Of a stretch of 64,000 nt of DNA, positions 30,657 to 40,322 are shown in pieces. The position numbers and the translations under genes are program-made. Position 1 is the first letter of the stretch; each line of letters begins with the position of its first letter. The notes under the pieces are model-generated. The model was not told the DNA's origin. It was given only the letters and a program-made list of their open reading frames with translations, and did no database searches. The DNA comes from Sycon ciliatum (Eukaryota; Porifera; Calcarea; Leucosolenida; Sycettidae): contig NC_088646.1 of NCBI RefSeq assembly GCF_964019385.1, positions 4,774,778-4,838,777 of the forward strand, given 5' to 3'.

Positions 30657-30945
30657 GAATTTTTTTTTCCTTGAAATTAATCCTTGCTGGGTTTTTTTTC
30701 ATCTAAATGTCCCGCTATTATCTGCAGAGGTGATTTCTTCCCTCGTCGATTTCTTTCCTGCTTTTATACCTCGATATTTAGGTACTTGTTTCCCTTCTTC
30801 CCATGCTTCATCTTCCACTCTCCTCTCCCCATTTCCCCATTTTTCTTGCGATATTTATGTGGGAGACTTCCGTGATAAGCATCCATTTGCTTTTGGAGAA
30901 TCCTTTTAAATAAATACAATACAATACAATACAATACAATACAAC
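30657..30945 (+). mobile_element. 3' untranslated region and (TACAA)n tail of the 28623 retrotransposon
   Basis: T-rich untranslated sequence ending in AAATAAA followed by about seven ACAAT units. Simple-repeat tails of this kind are typical of CR1/L2/Jockey-like elements. Confidence 0.75.
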
Positions 30946-31205
30946 TAGGCACAGACCTGACAGAGTAGTCTCAATACTGCAATACATGTAATAGACTTTA
31001 AAGCTCTGGTGGAGTCTGGGACCTCGCTCGCGCTATGCTGTTTACCCTAGGTCATCATGCATGTTATCAAGAGTACATAACCCCCCGTACTCTTGATGTT
31101 ATTCGAACTGATTGAAACTTTTTTGCAATACAATGTTAAAAATGAAAACCCGCCCGCCCTCCCCATTTCTTCCGAAAAAACAAACACAGGACGATCATAA
31201 AGTAC
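30946..31205. other. Foldback fragment and GAGTACATAAC inverted pair
   Basis: ACTAGGCACAGACCTGACAG at 30946 is an arm fragment of the 22189-22615 family. ATCAAGAGTACATAACCC near 31068 is mirrored by GTACTCTTGAT 10 bases later. The same hairpin recurs at 32611-32646. Confidence 0.45.
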
Positions 31206-31300
31206 AGTCATGTATTCCCTGGCTTGGCCTAACATGGGATTCGAACTCGCACTATCGCCCTGCATGCATTCCCCCGATACTCTTCGCATACATACACATT
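31206..31300 (-). repeat. tRNA-like SINE fragment, copy 1
   Basis: On the minus strand a B-box-like GAGTTCGAATCCC lies downstream of a conserved CCCCCGATA...GGGCGATAGTGC block. It matches the copy at 31440-31530 over ~90 bp, and the distal part matches 5745-5803. No convincing A box was found. Confidence 0.45.
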
Positions 31301-31439
31301 CTACCAAGTTGCTTCACGTAATGATCTTGCTGCTGAAACTCCTATTTGAATAAGGTGGCCAGCTGTCTTTTACAATGACAAAATATAAATTCGCCTGCTC
31401 TCCACATTTTTTCTGCCAAAAAGGACGATCATGAACTAT

Positions 31440-31530
31440 ATTCTTTGGCTTGGCCTAAGATGGGATTCGAACCCGCACTATCGCCCTGCATGCATTCCCC
31501 GATACACTTCGCATACATACACATTCTTCC
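31440..31530 (-). repeat. tRNA-like SINE fragment, copy 2
   Basis: On the minus strand GCGGGTTCGAATCCC forms a good T-arm/B box, preceded by the same ATGCATGCAGGGCGATAGT block as at 31206-31300. This is consistent with a tRNA-derived SINE family rather than a functional tRNA. Confidence 0.45.
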
Positions 31531-31622
31531 AAGTTGCTTCACGCTATGAATTTGCAGTTGAATGCCCTACTGTATAAGTACAAAGTTTCGTTTGGAATTA
31601 ACTTTCGCTATACTGTATTCGT

Positions 31623-32336
31623 TATTTATTATTATTATTTATTATTTCACAATCACGATGACATAGTGCCAATAAGCATGTGATGCGGGCGATTTTAACC
31701 AGCCATGGTGGGGACAACTGAGAAAAAGAAGGAGAAGAAAAAGAGAAAACAAAACAAAACAAAAGGAGTACTATAGGAACCTGGAGAGAGCAGTATGAAG
31801 ATTAGGCTAGCAATGGAAAACAACGAATTCAATTCAATTCAACTTAGGCGCGGGCAGAATGGAACAAAATGCAGCGAAGGTGTCACGAGACTTTACCTCC
31901 TGCGGAAGCCGAGACCAATGAGAATAGGACTTGAACAGAGGGGATTTTAAAAGGATCGATGACCTGGCAAGTGGGAAATGGAGAGAACATCTAGTACGCG
32001 AGCTATTATTGAACCAGCTTAAATGCGCAAGTGCATGAGGAGGAGCAAGTTGAAGCTTAATACGGTGAATGAATTTGCATGCCGAGTGGGGAAAGCGTTC
32101 TGAGAGAGGGGAAGAGGAAGCCAAAATGTATAGCGTCTGAGAGGAGGTCAGAGGGGGCATGCGAAATATTAATCGAAGTAATTTACGGTGGGTGACTTCT
32201 AACCGATGCATAAGAGCGGAGGATAGACCGGAGGACCAAACAAGAGAGCAGTAATCAAACAAAGGAAGAACATAAGAGTGATAAATTTGTATTCGACAAC
32301 CATGGTGTAGATGGGAGATGTGAGGAGAAATGCAGT
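31623..32336 (-). pseudogene. 3' fragment of a non-LTR reverse transcriptase
   Basis: The minus-strand frame encodes only the C-terminal part of a reverse transcriptase (IYHSYVLPLFDYCSLVW, MHRLEVTHRKLLRLIFRMP, SYSHWSRLPQEVKSRDTF). The (ATT)n-type tail is at 31623-31650. It resembles the C terminus of the 18770-21540 element and shares its CCAGCCATGG...AAACAAAACAAA untranslated region style. A hAT-like MITE adjoins its 5' end. Confidence 0.75.
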
Positions 32337-32755
32337 TAGGGCTGAAACGAATGGTCAATGACAATGAAGCGAACGAATATTCTTTTTCCGAATACATGTG
32401 AAACGAAGAATATTCCGAATATTCTAAACCATACAATACCCATGGATACCTAGTTGTATCCATGGTAACCACAGACCATTGACTGGTTGTGTACCCCAAT
32501 TACAAGAGAGCTGTGTGAAAAGGACAATGTTATCATTTATCTTGCTGATGGTAACACATTATGAAGGTGGCAACTCTACTCGTATTTTGCACCAAATATG
32601 CCTGGTTTTCTACCAAGAGTACATAACCCACCGTTATGTACTCTTGTTTCTACCCAAAAGGCGAATTTGTGTACATTTACAAATATTCTTTTTCTACTTT
32701 AACGAAGAATATTCTTATTCCGGTCTGCATATTTCGAATATTCCTTTCAGCCCTA
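32337..32755. mobile_element. hAT-type MITE, TAGGGCTGAAACG ends
   Basis: Starts TAGGGCTGAAACGAAT and ends ATTCCTTTCAGCCCTA. Subterminal GAATATTC words are clustered at both ends. The adjacent 8-mers (AATGCAGT and ATATTCGT) are not identical, so the target duplication has decayed or the ends are slightly misplaced. An internal hairpin of AAGAGTACATAAC with GTTATGTACTCTT lies at 32611-32646. Confidence 0.6.
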
Positions 32756-33073
32756 ATATTCGTTAGGGGCACGAAATAACTAAAGTTGCACCAAACTAAA
32801 AAAAATTCCTGAACGTTCGGGGTGATAGACCGCGACCAAAAACGAAATTTAGTACGTAACAAACCTGTTGGTGGAGTGATCTGACGAAAGATTTCGTGAA
32901 CGAAAAATTTGTACTTTAATAAACAGTACGTGTATTTGAATAAGGTGGCCAGTTGTCTTTGATGGTACGGTACGGTACATGTACTGAAGTACGGGATAGC
33001 GCCAGGCATGCCGTCGTCTGGCACAAGCAAACGGAATTAAAGGTGTGTGGACCCTGGCTAGCGCCAGACGTTA
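32756..33073. repeat. Intergenic plus the left half of the GGCTAGCGCCAG repeat
   Basis: 32990-33073 matches 5905-5995 and stops at CGTTA, where the next MITE begins. The match resumes after 33447. No gene is supported. Confidence 0.6.
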
Positions 33074-33446
33074 GGCCCTCTTCAGACTAGGTACAAAACC
33101 GCCTATAAGTCACATTTACATAGAAGTTTCCAGGACAACAACAAGAATCTGGCGGGAAGCCTAAAAAGCTGCCCAATCCTTTCAGGCAGGGTGCCAACCC
33201 TTGTACAAGGCAACTTTCCTGCATTTATCGTACTTTCACCAGGCAGTTGTACGAACTTTGTACCCGGGTACGACTGTCCGCTGCTTTCACACATCCCAGG
33301 CCCCTTGCGCAATTTCGTAGGGTCATAGGTTGCCTGTATATTGCATGTAAAATGTGTAGTCTGAAAGCAGGCATGGAAAAATGTTGCCTTTTAGGTTTTA
33401 TGTGATTTTGTACTGGATTTTCTATGTACGTAGTCTGATGAGGGCC
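33074..33446. mobile_element. PIF/Harbinger-like MITE with TTA target duplication
   Basis: Inverted ends GGCCCTCTTCAGACTA and TAGTCTGATGAGGGCC, with TTA at 33071-33073 and 33447-33449. The related repeat at 5905-6010 lacks the insertion, which confirms the boundaries. The three-base TTA target is characteristic of the PIF/Harbinger superfamily. It is 373 bp with no transposase. Confidence 0.8.
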
Positions 33447-33620
33447 TTACAAAGTAACGTCTTTTGCATAGCTACGGGAATAATAATAATTTATTTGCAA
33501 TGAGGTAAGATTACCTGACTGAGGAAAACAATTGCCAACAAATTCAATAAAGCCCCACTCACACCGTACGATGGCTTGAGAATCCGGGATAAGATCAGTG
33601 CCAACCTAGCTCAGCGACCA

Positions 33621-33622
<2 letters not shown>

Positions 33623-33697
<75 letters not shown>

Positions 33698-33721
33698 TCT
33701 CTCTCTCTCACTCTCTCTCTC
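33623..33721. repeat. (CT)n microsatellite
   Basis: About 100 bp of CT dinucleotides with a few interruptions. At the homologous place in copy 1 (near 23190) there are only a few CT units, so the tract expanded after duplication. Confidence 0.95.
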
Positions 33722-33781
33722 TTACTCTCTTATCATGACTATTCATAGGCAAGCTGCCTGAAACAACCGTCCCACCGTGAA

Positions 33782-34543
33782 CTAGTGCGGGAGATCGCAT
33801 TCCTTGACGCCTTCACATGATTTCGGCAAAATCCATTTAGCATCGGGCGGTGTAGTTAGGCTCAAGTTGGCAAAGTCTTGCAGCGCCCAGCCATGCTGCC
33901 CATTGAAGAAGAACTCAGCGGGCAAACCCGTGTCTGCATAGAATCCATAGCCGAATGTAAGCTCACCGGCCGGAGGTGTGTTCCTGTACCAGTTGACTTC
34001 CCTGTCGTGGAATGGCTTCTTGCCATAGAATGGTAGAGTACTGGATATTGTGCTAGGGCTAGGTGGCAGCCATGGTTTGCCAAAGATGCAGCATGGAGGC
34101 GTCCATGATGGCCGATCGTCAAACGTTATGAAATAGGATACATTGTTGACGTTCAGAAAGTGACACGTGAAGTTGTGGCCTTCCACAAAGATCGGCACAC
34201 AAAAGTCATAGTACTCCTCGATGATTGCCAGCTTGCTCCAGTCGTAATAGGTGCGGCCCCTGCCCTTTCTGCTTTGCTCAGGCACCTTTCCATCTGCATA
34301 AGGTGGTGTAGGGTCTTCTGGAAGCACGTGATACAGCGTCCAATCCGAGATCCACTTCTCTGGCCAGTGATCCTTCGGGGGATCATTGAGCGCTGACTCG
34401 GCTTGTGATGAGTGCTGGGTATCAATTATTTTACTCATTTTTATCCCCTCAGCATCATGCTGCCTCTTGCCAAGAGAAACAGCAATGCTGCTGCAGATTA
34501 GGGAGACCAGCAGAGCTGAAACTATGAACGCTTTGAGAAACAT
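33782..34543 (-). CDS. Small membrane-anchored or secreted protein, paralogue 2
   Basis: Intronless paralogue of 23271-24041. The start is placed at ATG 34543 (MFLKAF), giving 253 aa. An upstream in-frame ATG at 34750 would give 322 aa, but its extra codons cross a 43-bp tandem repeat that is read in three different frames, so the extension is probably fortuitous. The hydrophobic helix VSALLVSLICSSIAVSL, the YYDW, PSWTPPCCIFGKPW, FYADTGLPAEFFFNGQHGW and terminal IPKSC-like (LPKSC) motifs are all retained. Differences are spread as substitutions without frame damage, suggesting both copies are under constraint. Confidence 0.7.
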   Translation of the reverse strand: MFLKAFIVSALLVSLICSSIAVSLGKRQHDAEGIKMSKIIDTQHSSQAESALNDPPKDHWPEKWISDWTLYHVLPEDPTPPYADGKVPEQSRKGRGRTYYDWSKLAIIEEYYDFCVPIFVEGHNFTCHFLNVNNVSYFITFDDRPSWTPPCCIFGKPWLPPSPSTISSTLPFYGKKPFHDREVNWYRNTPPAGELTFGYGFYADTGLPAEFFFNGQHGWALQDFANLSLTTPPDAKWILPKSCEGVKECDLPH

Positions 34544-34571
34544 AGTGCTGAAGCTCGCTGCCCAAGCACCA

Positions 34572-34700
34572 CTGTTTGTCTGGATACTGCAGTAATAGCC
34601 GAGGGAGAAACAAGCTGTTTGTCTGGATACTGCAGTAATAGGCGAGGAAGAAACAAGCTGTTTGTCTGGATACTGCAGTAATAGCCGAGAAAGAAACAAA
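34572..34700. repeat. Three tandem copies of a 43-bp unit
   Basis: Units begin CTGTTTGTCTGGATACTGCA at 34572, 34615 and 34658. They lie directly 5' of the paralogue 2 start. Copy 1 has a single degenerate unit at the same place. Confidence 0.85.
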
Positions 34701-35144
34701 CTGGCTGCCGCGTAGCTAGAGCTACTGCCTGCTAACAAAATAAAACGCATACAGTATGCAGTTTAGTGAAATGAATCATCAACAAGTCGCTAGCGCGATG
34801 TGTGTAAGTGGTGCATGGTTGTCGTTTGGCTTGTCTTTGACTGTTTGACTTTGGCTGAAGTAACTAGTTTGAGCATCCAGTTTTCTCGAGATCTTGATCT
34901 CCGGATACAGTATACTGTATCTAGCTTCTGACATGTGACACGCAGCTAGCCGATGCATATGCATGCCCACGATGACATCACGTGATTGACAAGCTCAACT
35001 CTGTACTAGTACTACACTGTACTACTCTACTAGTACTCAGTACTAGTAGTAGTACCATGACTACACGGGCATGAGTAGATCTACTACTAGTATACTGTAA
35101 AAGCCATTGGCATTGCATATCGGAGCTTCGAGCTTCGATATGTA

Positions 35145-35318
35145 TATAATAACACATGGTACGGAGGGCATTATGGCTGATTTATGCCCTAGTGCGTAGC
35201 CCGAGGTCGTGCACCGTAGCCCAAGGGCCGCAGGCCCCCGGGCTACGGTGCACGACCGAGGGCTACGCACTAGGGCATACAATCAGCCATAATGCACGAC
35301 GCACCATGTGTTTATTAT
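35145..35318. repeat. 174-bp GC-cored palindrome
   Basis: Left TATAATAACACATGGTAC and right ACCATGTGTTTATTATA are mirrored. The arms continue through GCCCTAGTGCGTAGCCC against GGGCTACGCACTAGGGC to the centre near 35231. This is a foldback MITE-like structure with few mismatches and no coding. Confidence 0.8.
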
Positions 35319-35363
35319 AGTTCATACATGCCACGTGCCTAGTTGTAGACAAATAAGGTAAAC

Positions 35364-35531
35364 ATGGTCAAGGGAGGAGGAAGGTTCCATATGAATGAAG
35401 GGTCGAACAAGACCGGAAGGAGCTTTCTCCGTGGAATGATAGAACGTTTTGTGTCAGATTTACTTGCAGTTCCAGGAATATGTCTTTGCATTTTGGTGTT
35501 AGTGTTGCCTATTGGGCGGTACGGAAGTTAG
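35364..35531 (+). CDS. Candidate small membrane protein, 55 aa
   Basis: ATG-to-stop frame of 55 codons starting AAACATGG, a strong initiation context. The N-terminal ~33 residues are basic (RFHMNEGSNKTGRSFLRGMI), followed by a hydrophobic helix LLAVPGICLCILVLVLPIG at about 33-51 and a short tail RYGS. This looks like a single-pass tail-anchored microprotein, but I do not recognise a family and a chance frame of this length is quite possible. Confidence 0.3.
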   Translation: MVKGGGRFHMNEGSNKTGRSFLRGMIERFVSDLLAVPGICLCILVLVLPIGRYGS

Positions 35532-36300
35532 CTGATTCGCTGCTGCTTTGGCGTTAACGTTGGCCGCAAACATCCTTGACCAAGGGGCACTAGTAATTAG
35601 ACTAGTTTTGAGAGTACATTGTAAGTGTTCTTATTCGGAACAATGATACTTTTTCACATACATCTGAGATTTTGTTCGCATTGCTTTCAGTTTACTTGAG
35701 GTCCATGTGTACACTGGACAATCATGTAGCTAGGTACATTTGAAGTACAATGTAGATGTTACTGTATATTTGAGTTCGAGATACAATCTGATCTCTTCCA
35801 GATAGGTAACTTTGTGATGCATGTTCACCTGTTGACTTGTTCGTCTCAATTGACTTGAATTTAGTAATGCATGGTAATGACATGCTGTGTGCTATTGTCA
35901 CGTTGTTATAAATTACTTCTCCTATGTCGACATTGCTAGTAAAATATAAATGTTTTGGACGGTGCACGTTAGTAGTTTCGTTCTGTGTGGTGTGTGCGAG
36001 TACGAGTGCATGTGGTGTCCTTAGGAATGGTCCCATGTGTTCTAAGTGCGCTGGAGTACTGCCAATTATGTACCAGGTCACTGCCCAAAAGGCATGGCTT
36101 GGTGCATATTTGGCAGTGCACCAGCGTACGTAGTACGCCTGGGGTCATTCCTAATGGGCATGGGTACGCCGTACCCGGGCATTATCGTCTGATAATGCCC
36201 TGGTACGGTGCTGCTCTGATTGGCCAAATGCTAGCAACGACCTGACAACAGGCACGTGACATGTATGAAAACCTGATAACATTAACAGACTCAGTGTATA
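35532..36300. other. No gene recognised
   Basis: Contains the short inverted pair GTACGCCGTACCCGGGCATT and ATGCCCTGGTACGGTG around 36163-36210. No credible reading frame. Confidence 0.35.
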
Positions 36301-38960
36301 CCAGGGAGTCGTACTCAAACTAGGGTAGTAGGGAGGTGACACGGCACAGAAATCCGTGTCACAGGGGTTGACTCGCACCCGTGACCCCTCGTTGTTATTT
36401 TTGGAATAGTTCAGGCCAGTCCAGTCCGAAAGGTCATACTCGGATCGACTCGCCTTCTGTACTTCACCTCCAAGCGTGCAGCATGGGTGTCTAGTTTTTG
36501 AAATTATCGAGGCAGCACATTTCGTTTACAGCCCATAGTAGTAGTAGTAGTAGTAGAATTTATTATTTTGATAGGGAAGGCCCTACAGACGTTGCCGTCT
36601 TGTTACAGGGAACCCTAAGTGCTCTTTACAGAGCGAAACAAAAACGGATAGATGCTCAACCTGACGACACGAGACAGGCAGAGAATTCCACCTATCAGCG
36701 CCAAGGAAAGAAATGGAGAACATGCCATATCTAGTGGTAGCAGCGGGCAAAGAAAGTGAAGAGAATGATTGCCCTCTAGTGCGCCTCTCGGTGCAAGTAG
36801 CAGCCGACTGGAGGGTGAACATTGAGGAAAGAAGAGGACTTGTAAGCTGATGAATACAGCGGAAAACAAAAATAAAAAGCCTCAAGTTGAGACGAGATTC
36901 GAGGGAGTATAACTTAGCGTGCCGCAAAACAAAGACAGTCGGGGTACGGCGAGGGAGACCAAAAACCTGTTTCATGCTGATATGACTTAAAGTAACAAGG
37001 CGAGAGTATAAAGATGGTGTAAGACAGTGAGCATACGAGTTGCTGGCGTATTCAATAGTGGATTGGATGAGGGATAAATAAAATATTCGCTTAGTTGTGT
37101 GATCTACTGTACGGCGGCAGCGGCGGAATGCTCCTATCTTCTTATAAACAGATGTACACACATGGTTGACTTGATCCTCAAAGGTGAGGTGTTGGTCAAT
37201 AATGAGGCCAAGATAACGCGCTGTGGCAGAAGGTCGAATATCGACACCACCGCATGCAATGGTAAGATCCGGCGGAAGAGGCAGAGCCTTCTTCCGAAGC
37301 ACCATGAACTTCGTTTTCTGGGCATTCAAGATGAGACCAATGCTTCCAAGGTACGTATTTAGTCTGTTCAACTCACTTGTCAACTTGTGCTGAAGTTCTC
37401 CAGTAGACTGACAGTGTATATAAAAGGCGATATCGTCAGCATACTGTTGGGACTCTGCGTGGCGAAGTACTCCAGGGACATGTCGCACGTACAAAGAGAA
37501 TAACAGAGGCCCTAGCACCGACCCTTGCGGAACGCCTCGTGTACAATGTGTCTCGTCTCCTCTGTTATTTCCAATTTTCACCTGTTGTCGTCGACCCTGG
37601 AGATAGCTGGAGAACCACTGTAGTGCTACTCCGCTTATGCCAATAGCTTGAAGCTCGTTAAGTAGTAGTTCATGGCGTACCCGATCGAAGGCCTTGCTCA
37701 TGTCCACGAGTACAACCCCGCAATACTCGCCCTTGTCCACACTCATCATCCAGCGGTTTACTGCGAGAGTTAACGCATCCTCACAGGAGTGCCCTCTGCG
37801 GTAGGCGAATTGCTCGTCTGGGAGAATACGAAGCTCAGCGTGATCTTGAAGGAACCTAATCATTTGCCGATGTACTACCTTCTCAAGGATCTTAGAAACA
37901 ATCGGCAAAAGTGAAACGGGGCGATAATTCGACGCTTCAGATTTGTCCCCTGACTTGTGGACAGGACACACTGTAGCCAATTTGTAGACGTCTGGCACCA
38001 TTCCAGTACTCAAGGACTCGTTTATGATCTGCGCTATGGGACCTGCAGCGGCAGGCTCACAGAGGCGTAGGAGCAGAGGAGGAATGTCATCCGATCCAGC
38101 TGCCTTGGCACAGTTCAAATGCTTCAACAGGTCGCTTATCTCCAGAGCTGAAACGGCACGAAATTCTTTAAAAGATGGGGCGTCTCACTCGCCAGTATTC
38201 TTTGAAAGACTACCAGCAATTTGTTTACCTCCTGCCATGTCCGAACTACTTGATAGCAGTGATGGCAACAGCAGCAGTTATGAGACAGCGTGTAGTGTTA
38301 CGGTAACTGTTCAGAACTGTTCAGAGTCGTATCCTAGGTTAATCCGAATACTAAAAATTGACCCAAATTGCACATAACACGAAGCTGGTTTTTGAAAATT
38401 GTAAGTCGTGTATCTGCCCCATTTCTTCTTTATGACTTGCACAATACACCAGTCTTCCTAAACAACACATTTATAGCAGGGGTACCATACAAGAGAGCTA
38501 CATTGTACATCTAGTCATACTGTCATAAACAGCCAGCATTTTTCCTGCAGCAGTCACACCACCATCATCATTATTTCCAGGGAAATCCTCTTACATTGTC
38601 AGCTCCTACGTCGTTAGATACAATGTAGGGGGCTGTAGGACCGGCTCGTCAAAAATAGAGAACCTGAACAAGCGTGCTCGGGACGTCTCAGCAATCGTAG
38701 TATGCTTGAGCACTCCTATAAAAACTTGATCAATGGCAAAATCGTTCCCCACAGAAAAATCATACTTTGCGGGTTTTGCGTTGCACGCTTGGAGGTGAAG
38801 TACAGAAGGCGAGTCGATCCGAGTATGACCTTTCGGACTGGACTGGACTGAACTATTCCAAAAAAACAACGAGGGGTCACCAGGTCACGGGTGCGAGTCA
38901 ACCCCTGTGACACGGATTTCTGTGCCGTGTCACCTCCCTAGTTTGAGTACGACTCCCTGG
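36301..38960. repeat. ~185-bp inverted repeats enclosing a reverse transcriptase
   Basis: The left arm 36301-36485 and right arm 38770-38960 are inverted copies with only small indels, from CCAGGGAGTCGTACTC to ACTTCACCTCCAAGCGTGCA. The enclosed 2.3 kb holds the 36538-38290 retroelement. The arms may be a TIR element into which the retroelement jumped, or an inverted duplication of unique DNA. Confidence 0.7.
36538..38290 (-). pseudogene. Non-LTR reverse transcriptase with (CTA)n tail
   Basis: A 514-codon open frame (36583-38127) without an initiating ATG encodes a complete polymerase: DKSEASNYRPVSLLPIVSKI, FAYRRGHSCEDALTLAV, LVDMSKAFDRVRHELLL, RGVPQGSVLGPLLF and QYADD (about residues 228-232), then the thumb (ARYLGLIIDQHLTF, QSTIEYASNSYA). 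Upstream the same frame continues past one TGA (near 38190) through SALEISDLLKHLNCAKA to about 38250. The 3' end runs into AAAATAATAAATTC(TAC)n at 36536-36558. YADD instead of FADD and the CTA tail separate it from the other copies. 5'-truncated, no endonuclease. Confidence 0.8.
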
Positions 38961-39946
38961 TGTATACCAACCCGAAATCGGGTTTTCCTTTGCTCGAGAT
39001 AGCTGTTATATCTCCGCTCTCCGCTCCTCATACAATCCCCACTTCACATCACAATGCATCATTGCATGTGAAATGGGCAATTATTCTAACGAGGCGCATA
39101 TTATAATTAAAAAAAACGATATCCCAAAATTGACTAGTTTACGTGTACCAAGGCAAAGGTAACGATTCTCACTCATTCTCAACGCTCAATAGGACAGTAT
39201 ATGTGTCGATTTCTGTATAACGATTTCTATTTTAAAGACAGATTTCTCCTCGTTAACTCGTTAGAGTTAGCACTTCGTTATAAGAACTTTGCTAGGCTGG
39301 CCCTCTGAAACCGCGTTCTTGGGCGTACGAGTCTACTGTAGCTAGACTCCAGCCTAGAGTACTGTATGGCTTTTACAGTTCTTACGTGTATTTTTCAGCG
39401 CCCCAGGCTCGTTCTTATTTCGCGTTCTTACGCGAGACCAACGCATATGGCCGATTGGTTTGCAGGCCTGCCTGCGAATCATGAGGTCCCGAGTTCGAGA
39501 CCCGCGCTATAGTGGTAGCATGCGCTAGCAGGGAGCGTGTAAAGAATTTTTACGTGAGTAAAGACTTTTTATGCGTGGTGAACTGCGCCGACGCGACACC
39601 CACGGTCAACTGGGTACTCACAGCTCGGAGTGAGGGTAACAAGGATGCAGTTTACAGGGTTGGGCCGTTTATACACGCTCGATTGGTTGAGAGACTCACC
39701 TACTCTCCCCTGACTCACTTGTGAGGTCTGCATTCGCCACTAAGGTGTGCAAGGCATAGGCATAGTGGTGGCCTGCGGAAGCGAAGGCTAGTTTGTGTGT
39801 TTCTGAACATTCAAGCGATGCCAACGCGAATCCCGCGAATTATTATTACGCGTCCAACATGACCCGTGCATGACGCTCATTATGTACAAATTAATACTAC
39901 AATGCACTTTGCGCTACCGGATGTACACTTTACATGCACGTGTAGT
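38961..39946. other. Intergenic; pogo-like MITE terminus at 39338
   Basis: TTCTTGGGCGTACGAGTCTACTG ends at 39338 followed by TA, the right end of a 7499-7802 family copy whose left end is not evident. Otherwise only the tRNA-like segment at 39448-39505 is recognised. Confidence 0.4.
39448..39505 (+). repeat. tRNA-like sequence (pseudogene or SINE head)
   Basis: An A-box-like TGGCCGATTGG at 39448-39458 is followed 33 bases later by a B-box-like GAGTTCGAGACCC. The T-stem has mismatches and the anticodon stem pairs poorly, so this is a degenerate tRNA or SINE rather than a working tRNA gene. Confidence 0.35.
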
Positions 39947-40322
39947 CTGTCCCCGGGGAAAATTGCGGAAAAAAATCGCAAAAAACGCGGGGAAAAACGC
40001 GGCATAATATGGCATAATTTGCGGTGAATTTGCGGTAAATATGCGGTAAATATGCGGTGAATAATATTGATGTGCGGCAATTTTCAGTGAGTATGTAGTG
40101 AAATCAATCAGTTACAAGTCTCTGGTGTAAGCACTCGTCATATTTGAGTAAAAAGCCGCCACGATGAGACGTTGCTGACCGAACAGTGCACTGTGTGTAC
40201 GTGTAGTGCGACAAAAAAGTTCAAAAAACGCGGGAAAATCGCGGAAAACGCGGTCTTTTAAAAAATCGCAAAAAACGCGGAAAAAAACGCGGCCGCGGAA
40301 TTGCAATTTTCCCCGGGGACAG
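39947..40322. mobile_element. MITE with CTGTCCCCGGGGAAAATTGC ends
   Basis: Near-exact terminal inverted repeats of ~20 bp (CTGTCCCCGGGGAAAATTGC and its inverse). The interior is repetitive AAAAAACGCGG and GCGGTAAATAT. GTAGT next to both ends may be a target duplication. No protein. Confidence 0.65.

Larger units (their letters stand above)
33555..35002. repeat. Segmental duplication, copy 2
   Basis: Same order as copy 1 at 23110-24362: 3' flank, coding region, 5' flank. Here the 3' flank has acquired a long CT microsatellite and the 5' flank a triplicated 43-bp unit. Confidence 0.75.

Noticed and set aside
34544-34750. N-terminal extension of paralogue 2 by 69 residues
   Set aside because: It runs through a 43-bp tandem repeat in three frames, and the paralogue lacks it; MFLKAF is the shared start.
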